13,841 nucleotides of DNA, taken from contig JAFNGF010000387.1 in assembly GCA_017885385.1 (NCBI GenBank), forward strand, positions 1 through 13,841. Reading direction: 5' to 3'. The notes under the pieces were generated by a model. That model made no database searches, was not told where the DNA came from, and was given only the letters and a program-made list of their open reading frames with translations. Positions 1-8,100 of this stretch are shown here, piece after piece. Positions within the stretch are counted from its first letter, which is position 1. Each line of letters starts with the position of its first letter. Source of the stretch: Planctomycetota bacterium (GTDB taxonomy: Bacteria > Planctomycetota > Phycisphaerae > Sedimentisphaerales > Anaerobacaceae). Position numbers and translations under genes: made by a program.

Positions 1-125
1 CGGACTGCTGCTATCGTCGGCTCTATCTCACTTTTGCTTGGGCGGCATCAGTTTGGGTTTTGTCGCCTGTCTACGCAGACGCGGGACGCTGTAGGAGTGA
101 CACTCCTTCGCTGGTTGTTCAGCCC

Positions 126-524
126 TCAACCTCTGCTGTGGCTGCGTCGAACACGTGCCAGGGCAGCGGGCTTGTCGTCGGCAAACTCAAAAATCTGGTC
201 AAGACCCGTTGTGGTAAAGACGCCTTTGATTTGCCGGGCAGCGCTGTGCAAAACAAGCCGACGCCCACAATCGACCAATAATTTTCTAAGGGCCATTAGC
301 CTGGCAATGACTGGAGTAGTGATTATCTCAACGTTGGAGAAATCAACAACCACATCACAGGCTGGGTCTTCGCTGACGGTCTTGGAATTCAGCGAGCCCT
401 TCGGAAGTGAGCTCAGTGCCGAGCTGCTCAGCCGAGCCGTGAGACTGTCAAGCTCATCGAGCATCTCCGGCAGCGCAGATAAACGGACGAGAATTGTGTC
501 TTGGCAATCGTTTTCGGTCCGCAT
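126..524 (-). CDS. STAS-domain protein, anti-sigma factor antagonist-like
   Basis: This 132-residue protein has a STAS-type second half (about residues 55-125). The segment DVVVDFSNVEIITTPVI followed by a helix and RRLVLHSAARQIKGVFTTTGLDQIF matches the strand-helix order of SpoIIAA/RsbV-like antagonists, which bind anti-sigma kinases in partner-switching regulation. Aligned by eye, the usual D-S-S-G motif carrying the phosphorylated Ser is here T69-T70-P71-V72, so Thr70 would take the phosphoacceptor place and the preceding Asp is lost. The first 50 residues are Ser/Leu rich and not recognised. The ATG at 524 is preceded by a good ribosome binding site (AAGGAAGG, plus-strand positions 530-537) five bases away. 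No anti-sigma kinase or phosphatase partner is visible nearby. The fold is fairly sure; the pathway is inference. Confidence 0.8.
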   Translation of the reverse strand: MRTENDCQDTILVRLSALPEMLDELDSLTARLSSSALSSLPKGSLNSKTVSEDPACDVVVDFSNVEIITTPVIARLMALRKLLVDCGRRLVLHSAARQIKGVFTTTGLDQIFEFADDKPAALARVRRSHSRG

Positions 525-778
525 GCCAGCCTTCCTTTTACCTCAAAATAACCTCTAAAATGCTTAAATGTCCTATCGGTTGGGGTAAAAGGCAAGAATC
601 AGAAAAATGAGCAAAAAGTACAGATTTGCTGCAAAAATACGTAGTTTCCACAATAGACAGCCGCTCGCAACTTACGACAATAGTATTACAGTGGACGTAT
701 ACGCTCTTCTGGTTAACTAAGGCCTGGAAGCACAGAAGCTTAAGTGGGGGCCGGGCCGCAGACTTTCGTGGCGCGGCT

Positions 779-1951
779 ATGAAGCAGTCTTGGAACATTT
801 CGGCGCTGATCGGTTGCATACTCATTGTGGTGCCTGTGCCAGCCGACTGGCAGCAGCAGGTTAAGCTGACGGTGCCGGATGGCTACGGCGACTTTGGGGA
901 GTCGGTCGCGATTTGTGCTGACTATGCTATTGTTGGAGCAGCCTCCTTTGATATGGGAGCGGGCCGTGCGTACATCTTCAAACGGGATGGAACCAATTGG
1001 ACTTCCTATGCAAGGCTTACTGCGTCGGATGGGGCCCGCAACGACAGATTCGGCTCATCTGTCTCGATCAGCGGCGATTACGCCATCGTGGGAGCGCCCG
1101 GGCACGGCGACCTGGACACGGGTGCGGCTTATATATTCAAGCGGATGGGTGGCACCTGGATCGAGCAGGCTAAGCTCAGCGTTTCTTATGCGGGCGCCGG
1201 CGCCGCAATTGGTTTGTCCGTGTCACTCGATGGTGACTATGCCGTCGTAGGCGCGCCGGGTGATAGCAGTCACACAGGCGCAGCATATATTTTCTGGCGA
1301 AGCGGCGCAGAATGGCTGCAGCAGTCCAGGCTTGCTCCTGCTGGTCAGCATAGGGCCTGCGATTTTGGCCGGTCTGTGTCGATCTGCGGCGAGTACGTCA
1401 TCGTGGGGACATCCAGCCCGTTTTCGTATCCCGGCTGCGCGTACATATATAGACGCCTGGGAACAAAATGGGTTCAGCAGGCAAAGCTTGCTGCTTCGGA
1501 CGGTGCTGTCGGCGACAAATTTGGCCGGTCAGTTTCCATTGCAGGCTACTACGCAGCCATCGCAGCGACCTGGTTTAACGGTTCGCCCGGTCGCGTGTAT
1601 ATATTCAAGCGCGACGGAACAAACTGGATTCAGCAGGCGAAACTTACAGGCTCGGACGACAAACAGATGGACTTATTCGGCTGTTCCGTGTGTATCAATA
1701 ATGAGTACCTCATCGTAGGGGCGCAGGAGCTTGGCAGCAGGGGCGCAGCATATATATTCAGATCCGGCTCCGGCTTGGCGCTTCGCCAAGACGAGCACGG
1801 CGGTGCAGCGTGGATTCAAGAAGCCAAACTAACCGCCCCCGGCGGAGAAACGCCTTATGGTTTCGGGCTTTCTGTTTCGATTAGCCGGGGAAATGTTATT
1901 GTGGGCGGAACCAATATGGAATCGGCGTATGTGTTTACGATGGCACAGTAG
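779..1951 (+). CDS. Secreted FG-GAP repeat protein, predicted seven-bladed propeller
   Basis: This protein of 390 residues begins with a signal peptide (MKQSWNISALIGCILIVVPVPA, cleavage probably after VPA) and then carries seven repeats. Each repeat has the pattern FG.SVSI.G.Y.IVGAP...GAAYIF followed by W..QAKL, as in FG-GAP and integrin-alpha-like propellers. Seven copies are enough to close one propeller, and nothing else follows. Function is unknown; such proteins are usually cell-surface or secreted and serve in binding. The frame stays open upstream to 626, but those 51 residues are not signal-like, so the ATG at 779 is preferred although its ribosome binding site is weak. Blade six is odd: its AYIF-to-WIQ loop is 17 residues instead of about six, and the extra DNA is a palindrome (1774-1790). 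Confidence 0.82.
   Translation: MKQSWNISALIGCILIVVPVPADWQQQVKLTVPDGYGDFGESVAICADYAIVGAASFDMGAGRAYIFKRDGTNWTSYARLTASDGARNDRFGSSVSISGDYAIVGAPGHGDLDTGAAYIFKRMGGTWIEQAKLSVSYAGAGAAIGLSVSLDGDYAVVGAPGDSSHTGAAYIFWRSGAEWLQQSRLAPAGQHRACDFGRSVSICGEYVIVGTSSPFSYPGCAYIYRRLGTKWVQQAKLAASDGAVGDKFGRSVSIAGYYAAIAATWFNGSPGRVYIFKRDGTNWIQQAKLTGSDDKQMDLFGCSVCINNEYLIVGAQELGSRGAAYIFRSGSGLALRQDEHGGAAWIQEAKLTAPGGETPYGFGLSVSISRGNVIVGGTNMESAYVFTMAQ
1774..1790. repeat. Palindrome inside the FG-GAP coding sequence
   Basis: CTTGGCG and CGCCAAG face each other across a three-base loop, a perfect seven-pair stem. It falls exactly in the extended loop of blade six (RSGSGLALRQDEHGGAA), where the other blades have only about six residues. 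It is read here as an in-frame insertion. Confidence 0.7.
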
Positions 1952-2002
1952 ACGTAGGCTCATGCCGCTTAGCATCGCCTGGTGAGCCGGGCCGCAAATC
2001 CG

Positions 2003-2030
2003 AAATTCTAAATTCTAAATTCTAAATTCC
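2003..2030. repeat. Heptamer tandem array, four copies of AAATTCT
   Basis: Four adjacent 7-base units, three identical AAATTCT and a last AAATTCC, lie between two convergent genes: the FG-GAP gene ends at 1951 and the lipoprotein gene ends at 2045. The array resembles short tandemly repeated sequences in other bacteria. A related heptamer array lies at 5130-5171. Confidence 0.9.
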
Positions 2031-2044
2031 TATCTGACGCCCCG

Positions 2045-2896
2045 TTACTTGGTAGGTATCTGCACAACGTTTCGCGTTAGCGAGCGTGCCAGCCTCTTCT
2101 GCTTTCTTGCATAAAGCTCTGCGACTAAAGGTCCGCTGACCATTACTAATGGACCAATTGCGGCAAAGCACACTTGATAAGGACCCTGTCGCCAATAGAG
2201 CAGGTCCTCTGTCTTTGTCGGAAGTGGCATATAGTCTGTAGGCTGGCTGATGTTGCCGCTGAGTACGAGCGTGTGATTGGATGGCCTATCCGATGTGCTT
2301 GATAAATCTTCAGGATGCGGGCTTTCTGCCGGCGAGAGAAACACCTTTTGCGGACGATTAACCAGTTGGTTTACCTTTTCGGCCAGCTGGTCGGTCGTCT
2401 CAGTCCGGTCTGCTTCTTCTCGGGCGAATTCCTGGTGGACGTCCAGACGAAACTGAGCGACTTGTTCTTCCAACTGCTCAAGGTCGCTGCGGACATCGGC
2501 AACCGATTGCGTACTTTGCTTGATAAGGCTGTTAACGGTCGATTCCAGCAGGGCGATTGATTCTGCGTTCTGCTTGATGGAGCTGCTGTTCTGACCGATG
2601 CCGGCCTGCAGGCCCGATTTGAGCTGAGAAAGAGATTTCGCATCCTGCGCTGCAGCGGCGTCCAGTTTTGATTCTAAAGTGGAAATCGATTCTGCGTTGC
2701 GGTCGGCGGCGGATGTGAGTCCGTCGATGCTTGCACGATACTTATCGTCAAGCGCCGTCATAGCCAGGCTGGTTTGAGCCTGGGCGATCTGCTTTGACTC
2801 TTTTCGCATCTCGCTCCTGCGGACGTATGGATCGCTGGACTGGCACCCACAGAGGTATAATAGTGCCGGCATAATTACTACTATTTTATTGCACAT
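2045..2896 (-). CDS. Coiled-coil lipoprotein of unknown function
   Basis: This 283-residue protein starts with a short hydrophobic stretch ending in a lipobox-like LCGC, so Cys18 is the likely lipidated residue. Residues 30-180 look like one long helical coiled coil rich in Ala, Gln, Ser and Glu. They contain a visible internal repeat: NAESISTLES near residue 67 and NAESIALLES near 109. A Pro/Ser-rich stretch (183-230) follows, then a hydrophobic segment (about 240-260) with a basic tail that might be a membrane anchor or a packed hydrophobic helix. The start is supported by AGGAGA eight bases upstream. It lies 116 bases downstream of the permease gene on the same strand, so it may act with the ABC transporter at the envelope. 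No named family was recognised. Confidence 0.75.
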   Translation of the reverse strand: MCNKIVVIMPALLYLCGCQSSDPYVRRSEMRKESKQIAQAQTSLAMTALDDKYRASIDGLTSAADRNAESISTLESKLDAAAAQDAKSLSQLKSGLQAGIGQNSSSIKQNAESIALLESTVNSLIKQSTQSVADVRSDLEQLEEQVAQFRLDVHQEFAREEADRTETTDQLAEKVNQLVNRPQKVFLSPAESPHPEDLSSTSDRPSNHTLVLSGNISQPTDYMPLPTKTEDLLYWRQGPYQVCFAAIGPLVMVSGPLVAELYARKQKRLARSLTRNVVQIPTK

Positions 2897-3012
2897 ACTC
2901 GATGTCTCCTAACCAGTATTGTATCGACAATTTTGCATGGGCGACTTGAGGTATCCGCCGGGTTCCTGCCCGAGAATACGTAATTTCCGCGATAGAAACG
3001 CAGCGGCAGGGG

Positions 3013-4410
3013 CTAATCGTGCCGCAGTGCCACAACCGGATCGACGCGGGCGGCGCGTAATGTTGGATATATGCCGGCGGCCAGGCTTACCACTATGGAA
3101 AAGGCTACTGCTCCCAGGCAAAGCCACCACGGAAAGCTGAAGTAGTCCGTATATGGAACTCCCTGTTTGGCCAGAAAATAATTGGCGACCTGATTGATCA
3201 CCACACCGACCGCCCAGCCCAGAGCAAGGCCAAAGATGCCGCCTAAAAACCCTATGACGCCGGACTCAAAGAAGAATATTTTTTTCACATCTCTATCACC
3301 GGCGCCGACCGCTTTCATGATTCCAATCTCTTTGTATCTTTCCAGAATGGACATAACCATCGTGTTGATGATACCCAAAGAAGCGACAGTAATGGCTATC
3401 ATCGCAACCGCAAAGAGAAACATATCCATGAAGATAAAGGCCCTCTTGATCTCCTTCAGCCCATCTATAAGAGCAAAGGTCTTAAAGCCCCAATCTTCAA
3501 TCTGCTGCTTAACGGGCTGAACATATTTTGCCGAAGATAGCTTGACGGTCACCATTGAATAGCCCTTGGCCTGCCCTGGCCCGGCTGCGGCGGAGAAAAA
3601 ATCCCAGATGCTCGTCAGCGATATTTTTTTCATTTTTTCTGATGGCCCGGGCGGAATAAAGACGTCGCTCCGCACGGGCATGGAACCGCCGAATCCCATC
3701 CTTTCAGCCACGCCGACAATGGTGAAGGTATAACTCTCTCTGGAAAAAGGAATCTCGTCACCCCGCATAATAGATGCGATAGCAGCAGGACTGAGAAGGT
3801 TAGGATCGAACCTTAGCGTAGAAAGTTCGACCTGCTCTCCGATAACAGTTTTGGCATCCTTGATCTTCATACCGTGCAGCAGGGAATCGCTAATGATCAG
3901 GGAGTTCGCATCGTCGGACGCGTAAGGCTCCCCTGCCGCCAGCAGTTTGCTCAGCCCGGACTGGCAAACGTCAGCCGGCAAGACTTGTACAAGGCTGAAT
4001 CTTTCCTTTTCTCTGAGTCGAACCATCGCGGGAAAACGGATTTCGGCAAAGGCTGATTCCACGCCCTCTATCTTTCCTATCCGCTGGATCAAGTCGTCAT
4101 CCAAAACTGGCGCCTGTTGAGGTTCTTCTTTCGTCCCTTCGACGGAGTTTACCCTGAGCGCAGCCGAAGGGCTCAGGGCAGGCTTGGGTTGGGACTGCTC
4201 TTGCATAGTAGGTGGAAAAACGTTGACACAGTTGAATAGCTCCAGCTCCTTGAATTTATCTGTCATATTCTTCTGGACGCCCTGGCCGAACGCGAACATC
4301 GAAACAAGGGCGCCGATTCCAATCACCACTCCGAAAGTGGTCAGAAATGTGCGCAGCTTTCTCCTGGCCAGATTGGAAAAAGATTGCTCGATGTAGTCGG
4401 ACATTCTCAT
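3013..4410 (-). CDS. ABC transporter permease, MacB/FtsX type
   Basis: This 465-residue membrane protein has the MacB-like layout: one N-terminal transmembrane helix (about 22-46), a large extracytoplasmic domain (about 50-320) and three C-terminal helices (about 327-355, 380-408, 428-450). Family hallmarks are the cytoplasmic loop ERYKEIGIMKAVGA and the C-terminal PTLRAARVDPVVALRHD. With the ATPase next door it should form a transporter or mechanotransmission complex that acts on periplasmic substrates rather than moving ions. A start at 4443 is open, but the ATG at 4410 has AGGTGA seven bases upstream, overlapping the ATPase stop codon, and fits translational coupling. Residues 76-92 (KPALSPSAALRVNSVEG) are encoded by a palindromic repeat and look inserted. 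The substrate is unknown. Confidence 0.92.
   Translation of the reverse strand: MRMSDYIEQSFSNLARRKLRTFLTTFGVVIGIGALVSMFAFGQGVQKNMTDKFKELELFNCVNVFPPTMQEQSQPKPALSPSAALRVNSVEGTKEEPQQAPVLDDDLIQRIGKIEGVESAFAEIRFPAMVRLREKERFSLVQVLPADVCQSGLSKLLAAGEPYASDDANSLIISDSLLHGMKIKDAKTVIGEQVELSTLRFDPNLLSPAAIASIMRGDEIPFSRESYTFTIVGVAERMGFGGSMPVRSDVFIPPGPSEKMKKISLTSIWDFFSAAAGPGQAKGYSMVTVKLSSAKYVQPVKQQIEDWGFKTFALIDGLKEIKRAFIFMDMFLFAVAMIAITVASLGIINTMVMSILERYKEIGIMKAVGAGDRDVKKIFFFESGVIGFLGGIFGLALGWAVGVVINQVANYFLAKQGVPYTDYFSFPWWLCLGAVAFSIVVSLAAGIYPTLRAARVDPVVALRHD
4135..4184. repeat. Palindromic element inside the permease gene
   Basis: Two interleaved inverted repeats are present: CCCTTCG (4135-4141) with CGAAGGG (4165-4171), and CCCTGAGC (4152-4159) with GCTCAGGG (4171-4178). 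Read on the minus strand, its core CCTTCGGCTGCGCTCAGG matches 17 of 18 bases of the intergenic copy at 9388-9405. It encodes residues 76-92 of the permease in frame. Confidence 0.85.
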
Positions 4411-4417
4411 CGGTTCA

Positions 4418-4423
4418 TCACCT
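4418..4423 (-). promoter_or_regulatory. Ribosome binding site that sets the permease start
   Basis: AGGTGA on the minus strand contains the TGA stop of the ATPase gene and lies seven bases before the ATG at 4410. It supports that start over the upstream ATG at 4443 and suggests coupled translation of the ABC pair. Confidence 0.6.
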
Positions 4424-5116
4424 GAGTTTTTCCCGATCGACAATCTCGCCGTCGCGCAGGCGGATAACTTCGTGGGCGAATTCCTGCAGCAGCAGCTCTT
4501 CGTGGGAGATCATGATGACGGTCACGCCCTGATTTCTGTTGAGGTCTGCCAGCGTCTTGACGATTTCTTTTGCGGTTATGCTGTCGAGGTTGCCGGTAGG
4601 CTCATCGGCGAGCAAGATTTTGGGTTGATTGACCAGGGCACGGGCGATTGCCGCTCTCTGCTGCTCGCCGCCGGAAAGCTCCGCCGGGCGGTGATCCTTT
4701 CGAGGGTACAGTCCCACTCTGGTCAACATTTCCGCCGCCCGCTGATTTCTCTCTCTTTTAGCCACGCCCGCAAAAAGCAGCGGAAAGGCTACGTTTTCCA
4801 AGGCGGTATACGAGGGAATCAGGTTGAATGACTGGAAGATCATTCCGACCTGGTAGCGCCGGTAAATCGCCAGCTCTTCCTTATTCAATTCGCAGATATC
4901 TCTTCCCTGCACTTTTATCCGGCCAGAGGAGGGCGTATCCAGCCCGCCCAGCAGATTCACCAGCGTAGATTTGCCGGAACCTGAAGGTCCCGTTACGCCA
5001 AGAAATTTCCCTTCGGCAAGAGTCAGATTCACATTCTTCAGAGCACAAAGCTGAATCTTGCCGGATGAGTAAACCTTGGTCAAGCCCTCTGTCTGGACGA
5101 AGCTGGCACAATTCAT
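4418..5116 (-). CDS. ABC transporter ATP-binding protein, LolD/MacB type
   Basis: This 232-residue ATPase has all nucleotide-binding motifs: Walker A GPSGSGKST (43-51), Q-loop Gln95 in IFQSFNL, signature LSGGEQQR (147-154), Walker B ILLADEP with GNLD (167-177), and the switch histidine in ISHE (His205). The GNLD ending and the length are typical of LolD/MacB/FtsE-like ATPases that power FtsX-type permeases. The frame is open 20 codons further upstream, but that extension is translated repeat DNA that overlaps the previous gene, so the ATG at 5116 is chosen although it lacks a clear ribosome binding site. The start lies 16 bases after the stop of the propeller gene, and the stop overlaps the ribosome binding site of the permease, so this is an operon member. 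Confidence 0.95.
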   Translation of the reverse strand: MNCASFVQTEGLTKVYSSGKIQLCALKNVNLTLAEGKFLGVTGPSGSGKSTLVNLLGGLDTPSSGRIKVQGRDICELNKEELAIYRRYQVGMIFQSFNLIPSYTALENVAFPLLFAGVAKRERNQRAAEMLTRVGLYPRKDHRPAELSGGEQQRAAIARALVNQPKILLADEPTGNLDSITAKEIVKTLADLNRNQGVTVIMISHEELLLQEFAHEVIRLRDGEIVDREKLR

Positions 5117-5129
5117 AGTCGATTGACGG

Positions 5130-5171
5130 TATTCAGAATTCTGTGTTCTGTCCTTTGTCTTCTGCCTTCTG
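5130..5171. repeat. Degenerate heptamer array at the 3' end of the propeller gene
   Basis: Six consecutive 7-base units fit on the plus strand: TATTCAG, AATTCTG, TGTTCTG, TCCTTTG, TCTTCTG, CCTTCTG. They span the stop codon of the propeller gene (5133-5135) and encode its last residues, AEDKGQNTEF. The unit AATTCTG is close to the AAATTCT unit at 2003-2030. Confidence 0.75.
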
Positions 5172-8100
5172 GGCAATTCGCTGTACCTGCAAGCCGCACA
5201 GGATCGGCGCCTGGCTCATCGAGGATGCTTGCTCGCCTTTCGGAATGAGCTCGATTTCCAGGTTGCGCTCAACCCTGACTGCGGCGAACTCCCGGACGAT
5301 TGCTCTTTGTGAACCTTCAGCCTCTTTTGTGATGTCGAAGCCTTCGACTACGACCTTGCCCTGTAATGCGATGTCGAAAACTCGCCGGCCCTGCTGCTCG
5401 TTTTCTGAGTCGGCGAAGTAGAGTATAACTGTGTAGTCAGCGGGGCCCTCCCGCTCATCTAACAGCGGCACCACACAACGCCGAAGCCCACGTGCATACG
5501 ATGCAAATACCCACGAGTGCTCAGAGCCGGTTGTCGCTTCAGCTTCACTATTGCGAGAAACGTATCCGCCGCCTTGAAGAAATTCTGTCTGCAGTTGAAT
5601 CGCGAATCCCATAGCTTTGCGGTCTGCCGGCAGGCTGGGCCGAGGATATGCAAGCCATAGCTGGCCGGTTGAGTCGCGTCTGTCGCCGGGGGCGCCTAAG
5701 TTTATGGCCAGATTTTGAACCGGAGTATTGTCACCGCCGCTGCTGTAGATCGCCCATCGCTGCCGGTCCGGACGGGGTTCGAGGGCGAGCGAGCAGACTA
5801 TAGGATAAAGGCAGATACAGCCGGCGCTGGCTTCGGGCGCCAGCGCAAGTCCGTCAGCCGCTATGCCGTTGATCCAGCATCCAAGCCGGTGTCCGGCGAA
5901 GTGCCGGATGCCTGCGTCGTCTCGCAGGTCGTAGTAGCTGGTGTATCCGGAGCGCATAAGCAGCATTTGCGGACACGCAGAGATTGCCCCGCAGTGATGG
6001 CCCGGCCGGAGGAACTGCCACGTTGTCTCGGCGCCCGTCAGCGGGTGTGGGCGTGTTTTCTGCTGACCGGTCGCCAGATCAAACGCCCAAGGCTCGGCAA
6101 TGATTGTGTCCCCAATAAGAAGGGGGCGGTGGCGATAGTTGGCGTCTCTTGCCCACATTGTGTTACCGGTTTTGGCTGACAAGGCCAGCAATCGGCGTTG
6201 TGAGAACTCGCCGGCAAGGAATTGTTTCCAGTAATGGCCGTTGGCGTTGGCGCCGCACAGAACCACGATGCCGTCACGGTACATGGCCATCAGCTCACCT
6301 CCGCCTATTCCGATCCTGCTGCAGTCGGTGACATCAACCGGCTTTTCCCAGAGTTTTCCGCCGGTCCTCGCGTCAAGCGCAACGGCAAGTCGCGCATCGA
6401 GTTTCTTCTGTTTTTCTTCGGCCTTCTTTGCTTGCTCGCCTTGGAGACCGGCCAGATGCGATTTGTCCTCCTTCAGGAGTGTGTCACGCTGCTGCGGCGT
6501 CAGGGAGCTGTCGACGAAAAATATCCAGCCGTCTCCGACAGCGATAGTAAGGTTGGCGATATTTTTTCCGCCATAGTTCCAAAGGTGCCGGCCATCTCTG
6601 GCGTCCATAGCGAAGACCGAGGTGGAAATGCCTATTTCTGTCATTGCACTGCCATAAAGCACGCCATCGACGTAGGCCAGGTATCCCCAGTTGCGCGGCA
6701 GGCCCTCCGGGGTTGGCGGCATCGTGTAAGTTGCGCGAGTCTCGCCTGTCGCGGCGTCAAGCCGAAGGCATTTATCACCAATGGCGATAAAGAAGCTGTC
6801 CTGCGAGGCAGCCAGGTTGCCGCATTCTCTGCTTTTTAGCCGCGTTCGCATAGCGCCGGGGATTTCGCGTTTCCACAGCAGCATGCCGTTGTAAGAGTCG
6901 TACGCCATAACGACATTTTCGCCCTGAATGAATAGTCGCCCATTGACTGCAAGCGGCGAAGTTGCGGCGTCGTGGCGATTGACCATTGGCGCAGAACCAG
7001 GCTCACCAAACCATAGTAAGCCTAACGGTCCGGCTAACGCCAGGTCGTCGCTACAGGCGGTATTGCCCGGCTCAGCATATTGATGCGTCCATTTGCCGGC
7101 GCCGGGCAGTGCGCCGCGCTGTAATGTCGCCCAGAGTCCGTTTACCTGGCTGATTCGACACGAACCCAATTCCAGGCGTGCAAACCAAGAGAGTAGCTCT
7201 TTCGAAGATACAGCGGCAGCTCGCTGCGCTGGCCGCGGGGCAGCGCAGCCAGGTATGTTTGCCGGGGCGCCCACACAGATGGCGCCGCCACACGGTTTTA
7301 TGTGTCGGACAAGTCTGGCAGGCTCACCCGGAATTTGCCCGGTCAGAATGAGACTGTCGGAAACGATCAGGTTGGCAAAATAATTCGAATATGGCAGCGC
7401 CGAAAGATCGCCCTGGTCTATGGTGACCCTCTGGCCGTATAGACCTGCTGCATCGAGAGCCAGGCGGGCTGCCTGGACTTTTTGTAAATCCGGTTCGACG
7501 CCAATGATGGTCAAGTTTGTCCGTTTAGCCAGTTCGTATGCCAATCGCCCACGTTCGGCGCCCACAACCAGGCAATAGCCTTTCGTCACGCCGGTCTCCA
7601 TCAAAATGGCTTCGGCTGCAGCTTCGTAGACCTCGGTCAGCTCGTCTTTAGGATAAGGATTCGCGACCGGAGGCCGAACAGGTCCGGCAGGAGCGGACCC
7701 GCCGCCCCCGACGGGATTCGTTTGCATAACCACTTGGCTTTTGCTGCTCGATGCGTTTTCTGAAGCGAAACAATAAATCTTGCCCGTATCGGTACTGACG
7801 TAGAGACGCCCGTTAGCTGCCGCCAGGCCGCTTGCCTTGCCCTCGACTTTGGTGTTCCAAACAAGCTCGCCGCTGTCCCGATCGAGCGCGTCGACCTTAT
7901 CCTGTCCGCCGGCAATGACGAGGTTGGCGGTAACGATAAGCTCCGCGTCACACTCGCTCGGCACCTGCCAGCGGACTGCCGGCGTAATATTGTCGCGGCG
8001 GTGGTCGCTAAGCTCTTTTTCTATCGTTCGTAGCTGGTCCTGCAGTTGCTTGCGTCTGTCACCTGTGGCTCTGGCCAGTTCGGTTCGCAGCGTTTTGATC

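Noticed and set aside
93..107. AGGAGTG-A-CACTCCT palindrome downstream of the STAS gene, as a terminator
   Set aside because: The loop is only one base (or five with a five-pair stem) and no T-run follows. It may be another dispersed palindrome, but no second copy is in the window.
34..558. Long plus-strand open frame opposite the STAS gene
   Set aside because: Its product is Ser/Arg-rich without any recognisable pattern and it overlaps the whole STAS gene, which has a family match and a good ribosome binding site.
538..825. Minus-strand open frame between the STAS and FG-GAP genes
   Set aside because: It covers the divergent promoter region, has no domain-like pattern, and overlaps the FG-GAP start and signal peptide. 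Nothing else certain was seen in 525-778.
6222..6839. 205-codon plus-strand open frame inside the propeller gene
   Set aside because: It is a shadow: the opposite strand has clear propeller repeats throughout, and this product has no family features.
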